Shown: positions 40,173 to 50,348 of the stretch, in pieces
How positions within the stretch are numbered: the first letter of the stretch is position 1
Layout: every line of letters begins with the position of its first letter
Source of the DNA: Clostridia bacterium UC5.1-1E11
GTDB taxonomy: Bacteria; Bacillota; Clostridia; Oscillospirales; Acutalibacteraceae
Length of the DNA: 64,000 nucleotides
Direction: 5' to 3'
NCBI GenBank assembly: GCA_001305115.1
Contig: BCAA01000009.1
Span: 60,884-124,883 of the forward strand
The notes under the pieces: generated by a model
What the model saw: only the letters and a program-made list of their open reading frames with translations
Database searches by the model: none
What the model was told of the DNA's origin: nothing
Position numbers and translations under genes: made by a program

Positions 40173-42458
40173 TTGGAAAAGAAAAAGCACACTTCCCATA
40201 ATCTAATCGACTTCATCATCAACAAGCGCAACTGGATTGAACGTATTTTTGCGATTGCCGTGATCCTCAGTGCCATCGCTTTCTGCTTTGTCAAGGTTAA
40301 TTATGACCTAAGCAAATATCTCCCCGACGATGCGCCGTCAAAGGCCGGCCTTAATGTCATGGAAGAGGAATTCGGTTATCCTGGTACCGCGCGCGTGATG
40401 GTTGGAGAGGTTTCACTCTATGAAGCAAAACTGTATAAAGACCGTATTGCTGACATCGACGGCGTTAACATGGTTTCTTGGGCCGATACGGCAACCGATG
40501 TCTATCAGTCCAACCTATTCGTCAATTATGACAATATCGAAGACTACTACAAAGACGGTTATGCTGTCATGGACATCATTTTTGACGAGGGGGATTCCGA
40601 CCCCAAAACGCATGATGCCATCCAAGAGATTGAGGACATCACTGGCGACAAAGGATACTTGATGGGGTCGGCTGTACAAAACAAATCCCTGGATGAGACT
40701 TTGACACGGGAAATTGCGATTGCTATGGTAATGGGCGTCATCATGATCGCAGTCATTCTCTGTTTGACCACAACATCCTGGTTTGAGCCGTTCCTCTTCC
40801 TGTTCATTATGGGGGTTGCCATCATCATCAATATGGGGACCAATATCTTTTTAGGCGAAATCTCCTTTCTTACATTCAGTACAGCCGCTATTTTACAGTT
40901 GGCCATTGCTATGGATTACTCGGTCTTTCTGCTGCACTCCTTCACAAGAGAGCGGCATGCGGGGATTGAACCGGTGCAAGCAGTTGCAAATGCGGTGAGA
41001 AGTTCTGTAACGTCCATTCTGTCCAGCGGAGCAACCACAATTGTAGGATTCCTTGTCCTGATGCTAATGCGGTTTAAAATCGGGTTCGATATGGGGCTGG
41101 TACTTGCAAAAGGGATTGTCATCAGCCTGTTGACTGTTTTATTGCTGATGCCAGCCCTGTTGCTCCGCTGGGGCGACAAAATCGAACGAACCGCACATCG
41201 TTCTTTTATGCCCTCTTTTGAAGGGCTTGGCAAAGTCGTCTTTAAGGTTCGCTATGGAGTCTTGATTCTAGTCGCTCTACTTGTTGTTCCAGCATTCACA
41301 GCCCAAAATATGAACCAATTCCGCTATGGAAATGGTGCGTTGGGTTCCAGCCCTGGGACAAAAGTTTATGAAGACGAACAAGCAATCAACACACGCTTTG
41401 GGCGCAGCAATCTTGTACTCGCATTGATTCCCAACACCAATAATGTGACGGAACGTGCCCTCACCCAAGAATTACAGGATTTAAAATATGTCAAATCCGT
41501 CACATCGTTGGCCGGCACCTTGCCCGAAGGAGTTCCCGAGGATTTTCTCCCTGAGTCCCTCACCAGTCAGCTCCATACGGATCACTACAGCCGTATGCTG
41601 ATCTACCTAAAGACGAAGGACGAAAGTACATATGCCTACCAGTGTACTGATGAAGTTCGATCCATTGTTGAATCCTATTATCCAGAAGATTCCTACCTGG
41701 TTGGTATGACGCCTTCCACGCAGGATATCCAATCCATCATCACGAATGACTACAATTTTGTCAACGTTCTTTCCTTGTTAGGCGTCGCCATTGTGATTCT
41801 TTTTACGTTCCATTCTGCGATTATTCCAATTGTCGTGATGATTCCCATTGAAGTGGCCATTTTTTTCAATATGGCTATGCCGTATTTGACCGGCGATACC
41901 ATGATTTATATGGGTTATATTATCGTAAGTTGCTTGCAGCTGGGTGCAACGGTGGACTACTCCATTCTGATGACCAACAACTACTTGGATGCGCGTACGA
42001 ATCTCCCCAAAAAAGAGGCGGCGATTCATGCAATTGCACAAAGTGCATTGTCCATCCTCACCTCGGGCTCTATTCTGACGATTGTAGGATATGGTTTGTA
42101 CTATATTTCAACTGTATCCGCTATTGCCGATATGGGACATCTCGTTGGACGAGGCGCCCTTTTGAGCCTAACGTTAGTGCTATTCCTTCTCCCGGTTTTG
42201 TTGGTATTAAGCGATCAACTTGTATTTAATCAAATGTATCGCCGCGCACAATACGAAAAACTACGAGCAGCAAAAATGCGAAAAGTACAGCTTACGTTGG
42301 AATCGAAACGCCGGATGCGCCGACGTGCCATTCGGAAAGCGATGCGTTTTCATAAACGAAAAGCTTGGCTAGAAAAACGCAAACAAAAGAAATCGCAAAA
42401 ATCGCTTGAACACGCGAACGAAGCTTGGAAGGAGGATTCCCATCATGAAGAAAAGTAA
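40173..42458 (+). CDS. MMPL/RND superfamily exporter
   Basis: A 761-residue membrane transporter with two repeats, each a membrane helix, an extracytoplasmic domain and five more helices. The membrane Asp positions AIAMDYSVFLLHS and GATVDYSILMTNN are the proton-relay residues of MMPL proteins. The last 75 residues are a Lys/Arg-rich cytoplasmic tail. The TTG start follows GGAGG at nine bases. MMPL proteins export lipids or other hydrophobic molecules; the substrate here is unknown. Its end overlaps the next gene's start (ATG 42445), so the two are made together. Confidence 0.92.
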   Translation: MEKKKHTSHNLIDFIINKRNWIERIFAIAVILSAIAFCFVKVNYDLSKYLPDDAPSKAGLNVMEEEFGYPGTARVMVGEVSLYEAKLYKDRIADIDGVNMVSWADTATDVYQSNLFVNYDNIEDYYKDGYAVMDIIFDEGDSDPKTHDAIQEIEDITGDKGYLMGSAVQNKSLDETLTREIAIAMVMGVIMIAVILCLTTTSWFEPFLFLFIMGVAIIINMGTNIFLGEISFLTFSTAAILQLAIAMDYSVFLLHSFTRERHAGIEPVQAVANAVRSSVTSILSSGATTIVGFLVLMLMRFKIGFDMGLVLAKGIVISLLTVLLLMPALLLRWGDKIERTAHRSFMPSFEGLGKVVFKVRYGVLILVALLVVPAFTAQNMNQFRYGNGALGSSPGTKVYEDEQAINTRFGRSNLVLALIPNTNNVTERALTQELQDLKYVKSVTSLAGTLPEGVPEDFLPESLTSQLHTDHYSRMLIYLKTKDESTYAYQCTDEVRSIVESYYPEDSYLVGMTPSTQDIQSIITNDYNFVNVLSLLGVAIVILFTFHSAIIPIVVMIPIEVAIFFNMAMPYLTGDTMIYMGYIIVSCLQLGATVDYSILMTNNYLDARTNLPKKEAAIHAIAQSALSILTSGSILTIVGYGLYYISTVSAIADMGHLVGRGALLSLTLVLFLLPVLLVLSDQLVFNQMYRRAQYEKLRAAKMRKVQLTLESKRRMRRRAIRKAMRFHKRKAWLEKRKQKKSQKSLEHANEAWKEDSHHEEK

Positions 42459-44542
42459 CCGTTTTCTCGCCTATATTTTGAGTTTGTCCATGCTACTTCC
42501 CATTGCAACGGTTCCTGCACATGCGGCCAATATACCGGTCACAACGGACGAAGCTGTCTATGTCAACATGGACTACTATGGTGCTATCACTGGAACGAGT
42601 GTTGTCAAAGGATGTAGTCTCAATGGCAATCGGGAATTCACCGACTATGGTTCTTATACAAAGGTTACGAACATGTCGGGGTATGATCAACCGGAATTGA
42701 CAGATGACGGCGTTGTTTGGAAGTTGTCTCCAGACACAAAGGAACACTTCTTCTATGAATGTACGCCGAAGCAGAACAGCATCGTCCTTCCGTGGACGTT
42801 CAAAGTCTCGTATAAGCTCAATGGCGTCCCCACGGAAGCACCCAAGCTGGCTGGCGCATCCGGACTCGTTGAAATTAGCATTGAGTGTATCCCTAACGGC
42901 AGTGCGGAAGCTTACTATCAAAATAACATGCTCCTGCAAGCTGCTACGATGGTCAACGTCGAAGATGTTCTCAGTATAGAGGCGCCGGGTTCGCAAACCC
43001 AATCCATTGGTACGTATAAGGCTATCCTGTTCGCAGCGCTTCCCGGTGAGCATACCACTTTTACCATTCGTATTGGTACAGATTGTTTTGAAACCCCCGG
43101 CATAGTCATGTTGATGATTCCCGGAACCCTAGAGCAAATGAAGGAGATTAAGACATTAAAGGAAGCCAAAGACACCATCGGCGATTCGGCCGATTCCATC
43201 TATACCAGCCTGGATCGCATATTGGAAGTCCTGGATGATATGTCTGGCAGCTTAAAAATGACACAGGAGGGTTTGCAATCGCTTCAACAGGCCCGTGCAT
43301 CCATCCAGTCCGCCAAAGGGGATCTATATGAGGAAGCGGACGCCTCTTTAAACAATTTGGACGCACTCTCTCAAAAATCGTAGCGTTAGTCCCCCATTTA
43401 CAAAACGGGGAACAGCTGGTCAACGATGTCAATGCAGACATCAATTCCATGATAAAAACCACGGACTTCCTTCGCACCGACCTAGACAGTCTATACCAAT
43501 CACTCTCCCAGTTACAAAACCGCATGGAAGACTTACAGGAGGCATTGAACAACGCTACCATCAGCCGTAAGCACCTTTCTAACCTCCAGGATGCCATTGA
43601 AGATGTAACGGGTTCGGTTCTCCCATTTGAAGATGATCTGAATGACTTACAGGATGCCATCGATCAACAGGAGGACCCCCTTGGAAAGCTTCAAGCCAGC
43701 CTTCAAGGCGCTTACGATCAACTGAATCAGGTAATCGAAGATCTCACGCAACAAGGAGTTTCCGATACGCTTTTGGCTCCGCTGAAAAAGTATCGCGACC
43801 AATTGGGACAAAATATCGCAAAGCTAGATCAAACCCGTAAGAAGCTGAGCGATCTTTTTGAAAATATCCGTAACACAATTGGTTCTTTAGATGGACTCGG
43901 CCGTTCTATAGATGATCTTTTGGAGGACTTAAAAGGGCTATCTGACTTGGATTCTGCTGCCGATGTCATCGGTGAACTCAACCGTTCTGGCACTTCATTA
44001 AAAGCAGCCATTGATACTTGCTCCTCTTTTCTTTCTACGGTTGCGACTTTAAATGAGACGCTCAATCAATACAAGGAAGGAACGCGCTCTCTTCTATCGG
44101 ACTGTTCCGAACTGACGGCACAGCTCAGTTCAACACTGACCAGCACCTCTGCGTTCCTACAGGATCTGAAAACCTTGATGAAAGAAAGTGGAGAACATTT
44201 GAATTCTGGAACGCAACAGACTTTGGATGGATTAATCGGCGCACTTTCCCAAGCATTGAATGCCTCGGACAGCACCACCGACCTTCGTAATGCAAATGGT
44301 TCAATCAAGGAAGCTGTGGATGATCAGTTAGGTCAGTACGAAGATGACAGCAAATTCCTAAATTTGGATGCAGAAGAAGAAATGATCTCCTTCACCTCCC
44401 GTAAAATCCCACGCCCTCGAGCATCCAAGTGATTTTGCGGACGGAAGAGATCTCCGTCGATGATACAGAAGAATCCATCGAAGACCTCGATCCAGATGAG
44501 CAGCCCACCAACTTTTGGGACCGCGTGGTAAACATTTTTTAA
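42445..44542 (+). CDS. Secreted coiled-coil partner of the MMPL exporter, broken by two one-base deletions
   Basis: Starts MKKSNRFLAYILSLSMLLPI with a clean signal peptide ending AHAA, then a beta-rich domain (about 28-240), a long helical coiled-coil region (about 250-600) and an acidic tail. The frame is broken at 43373-43377 (A5 should be A6, restoring SQKIVALVPHLQNGE) and at 44403-44406 (A4 should be A5, restoring RKNPTPSSIQVILRTEE) and then ends FWDRVVNIF at 44542. Joined length is about 698 residues. The start lies 14 bases inside the MMPL gene with GGAGG ahead. I do not recognise the family; the layout suggests an extracytoplasmic adaptor or periplasmic-type partner for the exporter. 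Confidence 0.8.
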
Positions 44543-44726
44543 GCAATTGTGGCAATCCATATGCTCCTTGTTCCAATAAATTTATTAGAACAAGTGTATA
44601 ACGCCGGATACCATGGGCATCCTATGGCATCCGGCGTTTGTTCGGTCAAATGATAGATAAAACAAAACGGTCTTTTCTTTACTTCGCTCGCGGCGCGTAT
44701 TATAATGGGCTTGAGGAGTGAACGAT

Positions 44727-45974
44727 ATGAATTTCAAACAGCTCGTAGAAGATTCTAAATTGACCAAGCGAGTCATTTTGGTCGTTACCTATACCGTTTT
44801 ATTGATCTTCGCGCTGTTCCATTTGGACAAGCTTTTTGGCTTTATCCTCTCGATCTTTTCGCTTGCATCCCCATTTTTTATTGGTATTGCAATTGCCTTT
44901 GTGGTCAATGTTATTCTAAAGTTCTACGAAGAAAAGGTCTTTCTATTTTTAAACAAAAAAGATCTGAAACTGTGGAACAAATGCCGCCGCGCAGTATGTG
45001 TCGTGCTCTCTTTTTTAACATTAATCGTCATTCTCGGGGCAATTATCCTATTTGTGGTTCCGGAGCTCGTATCATCTCTGGAAGTCCTCGTGAAAAATGC
45101 TCCGACATATATCAATCGCCTTTCCAACGAGATTATTCGCCTGCTGCAAAAGTACAATGTTACACAGGAACAGATTAATTCCATCTCCATCGACTGGGCC
45201 TCCCTTTTATCCAAGGCAACAGAGGTCACCTCGAACTTTATGGGGTCGATCTTCAATATTACGGCCAGTGTAGCGAATGGCATTTTCACTATGGCAATGA
45301 GTTTCATATTCTGTATGTATATGCTGTTTGGCAAGGAAAAGCTTACGACACACTTAAAACGACTTTTATATGCTTTCCTTCCCAACCGCGCCGCCAGGCG
45401 TACCATCGAAATATCCAGTATGGCCAATCGTATTTTTTCCAATTTTGTGCGAGGACAGCTTACAGAGGCCTGCATTTGGTTTTTCCTGGTGTATATTGGT
45501 TTGAGCATTCTACGTCTCCCCTATGCCATATTGATTAGTTCAATCGTTGCTCTGTGCAGCTTAATCCCCATCATTGGTCCTTATATTTCCATGTTTACTG
45601 CTGGTTTTATTCTCCTGTTGGTGAATCCCTGGTACACTGTTACCTATATTGTCTTTTTCCTGATTCTTCAACAGATCGAGGGCAATTTGATTTATCCCCG
45701 CGTGGTAGGTACTTCGATTGGCCTGCCGCCCATCTGGGTTCTGCTTTCAATTATTCTATGTGGCAATTTGTTTGGGATCGTCGGTATCCTTTTAGGAATT
45801 CCGACCTTTTCCGTCCTGTACACGCTTCTGCGCGAATCGGTCCGCAGACGTCTGTATAAAAAGGGTTTTACAAAGGAACAGATGCAATTTCGTGGTTCTC
45901 TGGAAAAGCGCTCTGACCATACCCCAAAAACAACTTCTCTTGAAACAGATGAGGAATGTCCTCAGGATCGATAA
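44727..45974 (+). CDS. AI-2E family transporter
   Basis: A 415-residue polytopic membrane protein of the AI-2E (YdbI/PerM/TqsA) family with about eight helices. Typical segments are FFIGIAIAFVVNVILKFYEE and the C-terminal PIIGPYISMFTAGFILLL, IYPRVVGTSIGLPPIWVLL. ATG 44727 follows GAGGAG at eight bases. Members are sodium/proton antiporters or exporters; a link to autoinducer-2 should not be assumed from the name. Confidence 0.9.
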   Translation: MNFKQLVEDSKLTKRVILVVTYTVLLIFALFHLDKLFGFILSIFSLASPFFIGIAIAFVVNVILKFYEEKVFLFLNKKDLKLWNKCRRAVCVVLSFLTLIVILGAIILFVVPELVSSLEVLVKNAPTYINRLSNEIIRLLQKYNVTQEQINSISIDWASLLSKATEVTSNFMGSIFNITASVANGIFTMAMSFIFCMYMLFGKEKLTTHLKRLLYAFLPNRAARRTIEISSMANRIFSNFVRGQLTEACIWFFLVYIGLSILRLPYAILISSIVALCSLIPIIGPYISMFTAGFILLLVNPWYTVTYIVFFLILQQIEGNLIYPRVVGTSIGLPPIWVLLSIILCGNLFGIVGILLGIPTFSVLYTLLRESVRRRLYKKGFTKEQMQFRGSLEKRSDHTPKTTSLETDEECPQDR

Positions 45975-46046
45975 TGTTTGCTGTTTTGTTTGAAATCCTA
46001 CTGACTCTATTGCGTTTTGAAGGATTTCCGTATTTGTGTGAACAAA

Positions 46047-46085
46047 AACCCCGCAAGAATCCCAGTGGATTCTGCGGGGTTTCTC
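46047..46085. terminator. Bidirectional terminator
   Basis: Stem AACCCCGCAAGAATCC/GGATTCTGCGGGGTT with a 4-base loop, ending the AI-2E gene (plus) and tdk (minus). Confidence 0.85.
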
Positions 46086-46087
46086 TT

Positions 46088-46684
46088 TTACAAGCTAGAT
46101 GAATTTTGCGAATCCATAAGTACAGACAGCTGGTTATCTCTCCAACACTTATAACACATGCCGATATAGCTCTCATTTCCGCCAATAAAAATCTGTTCCC
46201 CTTCCTTGACAATTTTTCCATTGTGGATACGGGCATTCACTTCAGCCTTTCTGCCACAGCGGCACACTGATTTGATCTCAGAAAGAGAATCCGCTAGTTC
46301 AAATAAGCGTTTACTCGCTGGAAACATTTTTGTCTGGAAATCGGTCTTTAATCCAAAGCACAACACAGGAATAGCATCCACGGCAAGATCCTTCAGCTGT
46401 TCAACCTGCTCTGGCGTGAGAAACTGTGCCTCATCCACAATCATTACTTGATAATCACGATGCGCTCTATACCACTCCAACAGGTTGACCGTCCGATCAA
46501 TCACATAACACTTTTGTTCCAGTCCTATGCGTGATTTAACAATATCTACCCCATCGCGGTCGTCTAAGCTGGGCTTCAATAACGCGACACGGTACCCTTG
46601 TTCTTCATAATTGAATTTTACCATTAGGGCATTGGCGGACTTCGAACTATTCATCGCTCCATACTTGAAATATAACTTTGGCAA
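46088..46684 (-). CDS. tdk: Thymidine kinase
   Basis: A 198-residue type II thymidine kinase of the salvage pathway. The P-loop region is GAMNSSKSANAL, Walker B MIVDEAQFLT, and four zinc-binding cysteines lie in CRCGRKAEVNAR and MCYKCW. The TTG start at 46684 follows GAGAGG at seven bases. The frame is intact. Confidence 0.95.
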   Translation of the reverse strand: MPKLYFKYGAMNSSKSANALMVKFNYEEQGYRVALLKPSLDDRDGVDIVKSRIGLEQKCYVIDRTVNLLEWYRAHRDYQVMIVDEAQFLTPEQVEQLKDLAVDAIPVLCFGLKTDFQTKMFPASKRLFELADSLSEIKSVCRCGRKAEVNARIHNGKIVKEGEQIFIGGNESYIGMCYKCWRDNQLSVLMDSQNSSSL

Positions 46685-46856
46685 TCGTCATCCTCTCCCC
46701 ATTTCATCTCTTGTTTATTATAGCGCGTTTAAGGGCAAAAGCAAGCAGTCATCCGCTCCTTTATGGGAACAGTGATTGCCGAATCGATTCGAGAGTCGCA
46801 TTATAGAGGCTATATTTGCAATAACCTACATTCCTTTGATACTTTTTGTTTTATAA

Positions 46857-46884
46857 TTGACTGATTTTAATAAAGTGATATAAT
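46857..46884 (+). promoter_or_regulatory. Sigma-A-type promoter of the response-regulator gene
   Basis: TTGACT (46857-46862), a 16-base spacer and a perfect TATAAT (46879-46884), about 75 bases before the start. Confidence 0.75.
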
Positions 46885-46958
46885 GTATTTTATACACAAT
46901 ATTTATCAAAAAATCCTCTATTTTCTATCTTATTCATCACATCAAGGAGGAAACCAGC

Positions 46959-48023
46959 ATGTATTCTCTCATGATCGTAGACGCTGACCGCAATTTCAGT
47001 AAAACACTTCAACAGCTCCTCCCTTGGAAAGATCTTGGTTTTGAAATCATCAGCAGTATTACCGATGGGCAAGAAGCGCGCGAAGCGGCAGCAATCTTAA
47101 AACCGGATGTACTCATCACAGACATACACCTCCCTTCTTTGGACGGCCTCTCTCTGGCAAAAGCGCTTCGAGAAGGAAATCCACTGACAAAGCTTATCAT
47201 TTTAACCGCCGAACACGACTTTCGTTATGCACAAGAGGCCATTACTTACCATGTAGAACGCTATTTATTAAAACCTGTCCAAGCAGGAGAACTGGAAGAA
47301 ACCATGCGCAAGGTCCGAGAATCGCTGGATGCACGCCCTTTAAGCCGTCGGGAGATTCTCAACTCCCTCTTTAACGGACAGCGCGATGAAGCGCTTTACT
47401 CCATCATTCGTTCGGGCGATAAAGCAGCAGCCTCTGCCTTTATTGATGAGATCTTTTTAAATATGTCTGCGCCGGGCGTCTCTTTATCAGAATGTCAAAT
47501 GCAGGTGATTCAGCTGTACTTTATCATTGCGCGCACGGCTAAAAAATTAATTCCAGAGTTTGATCTAAATGTTGAACGCAATTTGACTCTAATTATGCAG
47601 ATCTTCAGTGAAGAATCGCCCGAAGAAATTCAGGCGTGGCTCCGGCGGCTCTGCCACAATGTGATGGATTATGTCGCCTATCAGCTCTGTGATAACGATG
47701 CCTCTCTCTCCTCCCGCGGATATAACTATCTGAAGAAGCACTATGCAGATCCGGATCTATCCTTAAAAACAGTCAGCGAGCACTTACATATCAGTTCCAA
47801 TTACTTTAGCAGTATTTTTAAAAAAGCTATGGGGGATTCTTTCACCAATGTGCTGAATCAAATTCGAATGGAGCATGCGAAAGAACTTCTCTTATCCAGC
47901 AATAAAAAGATCTTGGAAATCGCACATGCGGTCGGCTATACCGATCCCCATTATTTCAGCTTCTGCTTTAAGAAGCACTTTGGTGAATCTCCCAATGAAG
48001 TTCGCCATGTAAAACGCAGATAA
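46959..48023 (+). CDS. YesN-type response regulator (REC-AraC)
   Basis: A 354-residue regulator. The receiver (1-120) has Asp8/Asp10, phospho-acceptor Asp55 in ITDIHLPSLDG, Thr83 and Lys105. A middle helical region leads to an AraC-type double HTH (about 255-352, LKTVSEHLHISSNYFSSIFK and IAHAVGYTDPHYFSFCFKKH). The ATG follows AAGGAGG at ten bases. YesN regulators normally work with a YesM kinase; none is next to it, so this is an orphan here. Confidence 0.93.
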   Translation: MYSLMIVDADRNFSKTLQQLLPWKDLGFEIISSITDGQEAREAAAILKPDVLITDIHLPSLDGLSLAKALREGNPLTKLIILTAEHDFRYAQEAITYHVERYLLKPVQAGELEETMRKVRESLDARPLSRREILNSLFNGQRDEALYSIIRSGDKAAASAFIDEIFLNMSAPGVSLSECQMQVIQLYFIIARTAKKLIPEFDLNVERNLTLIMQIFSEESPEEIQAWLRRLCHNVMDYVAYQLCDNDASLSSRGYNYLKKHYADPDLSLKTVSEHLHISSNYFSSIFKKAMGDSFTNVLNQIRMEHAKELLLSSNKKILEIAHAVGYTDPHYFSFCFKKHFGESPNEVRHVKRR

Positions 48024-48029
48024 GTTCAA

Positions 48030-48073
48030 AAAGGAGGACCGCCCCAAAGAAATCTTTGGGGCGGTCCTCCTTT
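48030..48073. terminator. Strong bidirectional terminator
   Basis: A roughly 18-bp perfect stem GGAGGACCGCCCCAAAGA/TCTTTGGGGCGGTCCTCC followed by T5. Confidence 0.92.
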
Positions 48074-48082
48074 TTCTCAAAT

Positions 48083-48505
48083 TCATTCTCCAATGATTTT
48101 AATCAAAGCATGTTTATCGCGCTTTCCATCAAACTCAAAATAGAAAATTTGCTCCCACGTTCCAAAATCCAAGCGGCCATTTGTAACAGCTACCACCACC
48201 TCGCGTCCCATAACGGTTCTCTTTAAATGGGCATCCGCATTGTCCTCAAAACCGTTGTGTTGATATTGGTCATACGGCTTCTCTGGAGCAAGCTTTTCCA
48301 ACCAAACCTCATAATCGTGGTGGAGCCCCGCTTCATCGTCATTGATAAAAACGCTTGCTGTAATGTTCATTGCGTTCACAAGAATCAAACCCTCTTGAAT
48401 TCCACTCTCGCGTAGCGCTTCCTCCACTTGTGGCGTGATATTTACCAGCCTCTGCGCCTCGGGACATGGAACCACAGCTCTTTCCGATAAGATTTCATTG
48501 TTCAT
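48083..48505 (-). CDS. YjbQ family (UPF0047) protein
   Basis: A 140-residue protein of the YjbQ/UPF0047 family, reported to have weak thiamine-phosphate synthase activity in E. coli. Conserved segments are [20 protein letters not shown] and [20 protein letters not shown], ending with the strand [14 protein letters not shown]. The start may be the ATG at 48505 ([10 protein letters not shown]) or an in-frame GTG at 48517; neither has a well-placed site. Physiological role uncertain. Confidence 0.87.
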   Translation of the reverse strand: MNNEILSERAVVPCPEAQRLVNITPQVEEALRESGIQEGLILVNAMNITASVFINDDEAGLHHDYEVWLEKLAPEKPYDQYQHNGFEDNADAHLKRTVMGREVVVAVTNGRLDFGTWEQIFYFEFDGKRDKHALIKIIGE

Positions 48506-48564
48506 GCCTCTTTTCACGTTTTTTCCATCTTATCATACTCACCGTGGAAAAGGCAATCCCCCTG

Positions 48565-49278
48565 TCACCTCTGGCTCCACCGCTTCAACAGAGGAAAATA
48601 CGCCATCATCGCTCTTTTGGCTTCCGCACGATCTTGATACCTCCCTGCATCCTTTTCTATATCCAAGCAAAAATCAATCATTTGCTCCATTGTACAATCT
48701 GCAACGAAAGCGCCGTTTGCATAACAGTAGCAACAATACTCTTTGCTTTTGCTTCCATCCGCATTTGTCCCTCGGTGGCTATCCTCTGTCATTGGCATCC
48801 CACAGCTTTGACAAAAATCAGCCAACGCTACATAAATAGCAATATCCGCTTCGTGGCAATCGCTTCCCTCCACAAAAGCGTATTCCTCAAAATCACACGT
48901 AAATTTACGCGGGAGTCCTTCCTTCCAAATCTCTTGCCAAAAGCGTTCTACATCTTTTTCTGCACACCCATGAAAAGAAAACTTTGCATACTGCCCGGCA
49001 GGAATGGTCACATATCGAGTTCCCTCCTGCATTGAGTCGCCGTCTTGGACTTGTTTGCCCACCCAAGCTTCATAAGATCCACTTACACCATTTTCGTAAT
49101 GGGTATATAGACCATAGACCGTTTGATTCTTCTTTTCGGCAAGAGAAGTATCAATCTCCTGATAATAACGCTCCCAAAGATTTCCGATTTTTTGCTTCAT
49201 TTCCGGATCGGCGTTACTGGTCCGTGTCGCAATTCCAGCGATGATCTTTTCCTGTAGGGCCACAACCTCATATTTCAT
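48565..49278 (-). CDS. GyrI-like effector-binding domain fused to a zinc ribbon
   Basis: A 237-residue cytoplasmic protein. Residues 1-150 form a GyrI-like/AraC effector-binding fold (VVALQEKIIAGIATRT to GQYAKFSFHG), and the C-terminus is a four-Cys zinc ribbon (ADFCQSCGMPMTED, later YCCYCYANGAFVADCT). ATG 49278 follows GAAGGA. GyrI-like domains bind small drugs or toxins. It lies after a WYL/YafY regulator on the same strand, the usual pairing for this family. Confidence 0.85.
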   Translation of the reverse strand: MKYEVVALQEKIIAGIATRTSNADPEMKQKIGNLWERYYQEIDTSLAEKKNQTVYGLYTHYENGVSGSYEAWVGKQVQDGDSMQEGTRYVTIPAGQYAKFSFHGCAEKDVERFWQEIWKEGLPRKFTCDFEEYAFVEGSDCHEADIAIYVALADFCQSCGMPMTEDSHRGTNADGSKSKEYCCYCYANGAFVADCTMEQMIDFCLDIEKDAGRYQDRAEAKRAMMAYFPLLKRWSQR

Positions 49279-49378
49279 GACAATATCCTTCTTTCTCGGG
49301 GAATCCCCCGTTTTTGTTGGAATCAGTATATCCAACAAAATAGGACAGGAGTATGTCATATTAAAAAGCGGTCAGCAA

Positions 49379-50284
49379 TTATTTTTGATACAATTCTGCA
49401 ACCTTGTGAGCGATATTCGCCATCTGCTCTCGCAGTCTTGTTGGAGAGAGAACCTCGACATGAGCACCAAAAGATAACAGATACCCACAAAGCCAGGGGT
49501 CTTCCGGATGCTGTAGATTTACCAAGAAAAAGCCATCTTTATCCCGACAAATTTGTTCCGGCAGAAATTCATCGTATACACGAAACGCCATCGCTGGAGA
49601 AAACCTTAGCGTCAAAGAAATCTGCGCTCCTGGTTCATAAGAAGGAACAGCAATCTCCGGGAGTACCGTTCGTTCCCTTACAAAGCGACGGTCGGTTAAG
49701 CGAACTTGACGCATTCGAGAAATCTTAAATGTCCGGAAATTATTTTTGCTCAGACAAAATGCCTGCAAGTACCAGCTGCTATTTCGAAAATGCAGTTTTA
49801 AGGGCTCAACACAACGCTGTGTTGTCTCGCCCAAGCTATTTGAATAACAAAACTCCAATTCTCGGTGCTCCAGGATTCCCGTCTTGATCTGGCTAAAAAT
49901 TTCCCGTTCTGCCGGTCCCCCATTCCATGTTGAAAAATCTACATCGATCCAGTCCGTCCCATGTTTTTGAAACAAGCCATTTAGGCGCGTTAAAACCTGT
50001 GTGTCTTGCATATTGGCAGCCCGCAGGCTTTGTAAGGCAAATAAAATCTCATCCTGCTCTTCAGAGGATAAAAGGGAACGCTCTAATACAAAATGGGGTA
50101 GCAAGCGAATTCCACCGCCCCTACCCTTACTGGCATAGATCGGAATCCCCGCGCCAGACAATAAATCAATATCACGATAAATCGTTCTTGGAGAAACTTC
50201 AAATCGTTCTGCCAATTGGGCCGCCGTCATGCTTTTATGTTCCATCAACAGATATAAAATCGTAAAGAGTCGATTTGTCTGCAT
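49379..50284 (-). CDS. YafY family (HTH-WYL) transcriptional regulator
   Basis: A 301-residue regulator. The N-terminal DeoR-like HTH (LAERFEVSPRTIYRDIDLLS) is followed by IPIYASKGRGGGIRLL, a WYL domain (about 140-210, core SSWYLQAFCLSKNNFRTFKI) and a C-terminal WCX domain. WYL domains sense nucleotides or similar ligands. Its gene pair is the downstream GyrI/zinc-ribbon gene. Confidence 0.92.
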   Translation of the reverse strand: MQTNRLFTILYLLMEHKSMTAAQLAERFEVSPRTIYRDIDLLSGAGIPIYASKGRGGGIRLLPHFVLERSLLSSEEQDEILFALQSLRAANMQDTQVLTRLNGLFQKHGTDWIDVDFSTWNGGPAEREIFSQIKTGILEHRELEFCYSNSLGETTQRCVEPLKLHFRNSSWYLQAFCLSKNNFRTFKISRMRQVRLTDRRFVRERTVLPEIAVPSYEPGAQISLTLRFSPAMAFRVYDEFLPEQICRDKDGFFLVNLQHPEDPWLCGYLLSFGAHVEVLSPTRLREQMANIAHKVAELYQK

Positions 50285-50348
50285 GCGCTGCTCCTTTCAA
50301 GCAGAATTTCAAAGCAAAAGAACAAGACTGTCCTCTTTTCTGCTTAAA

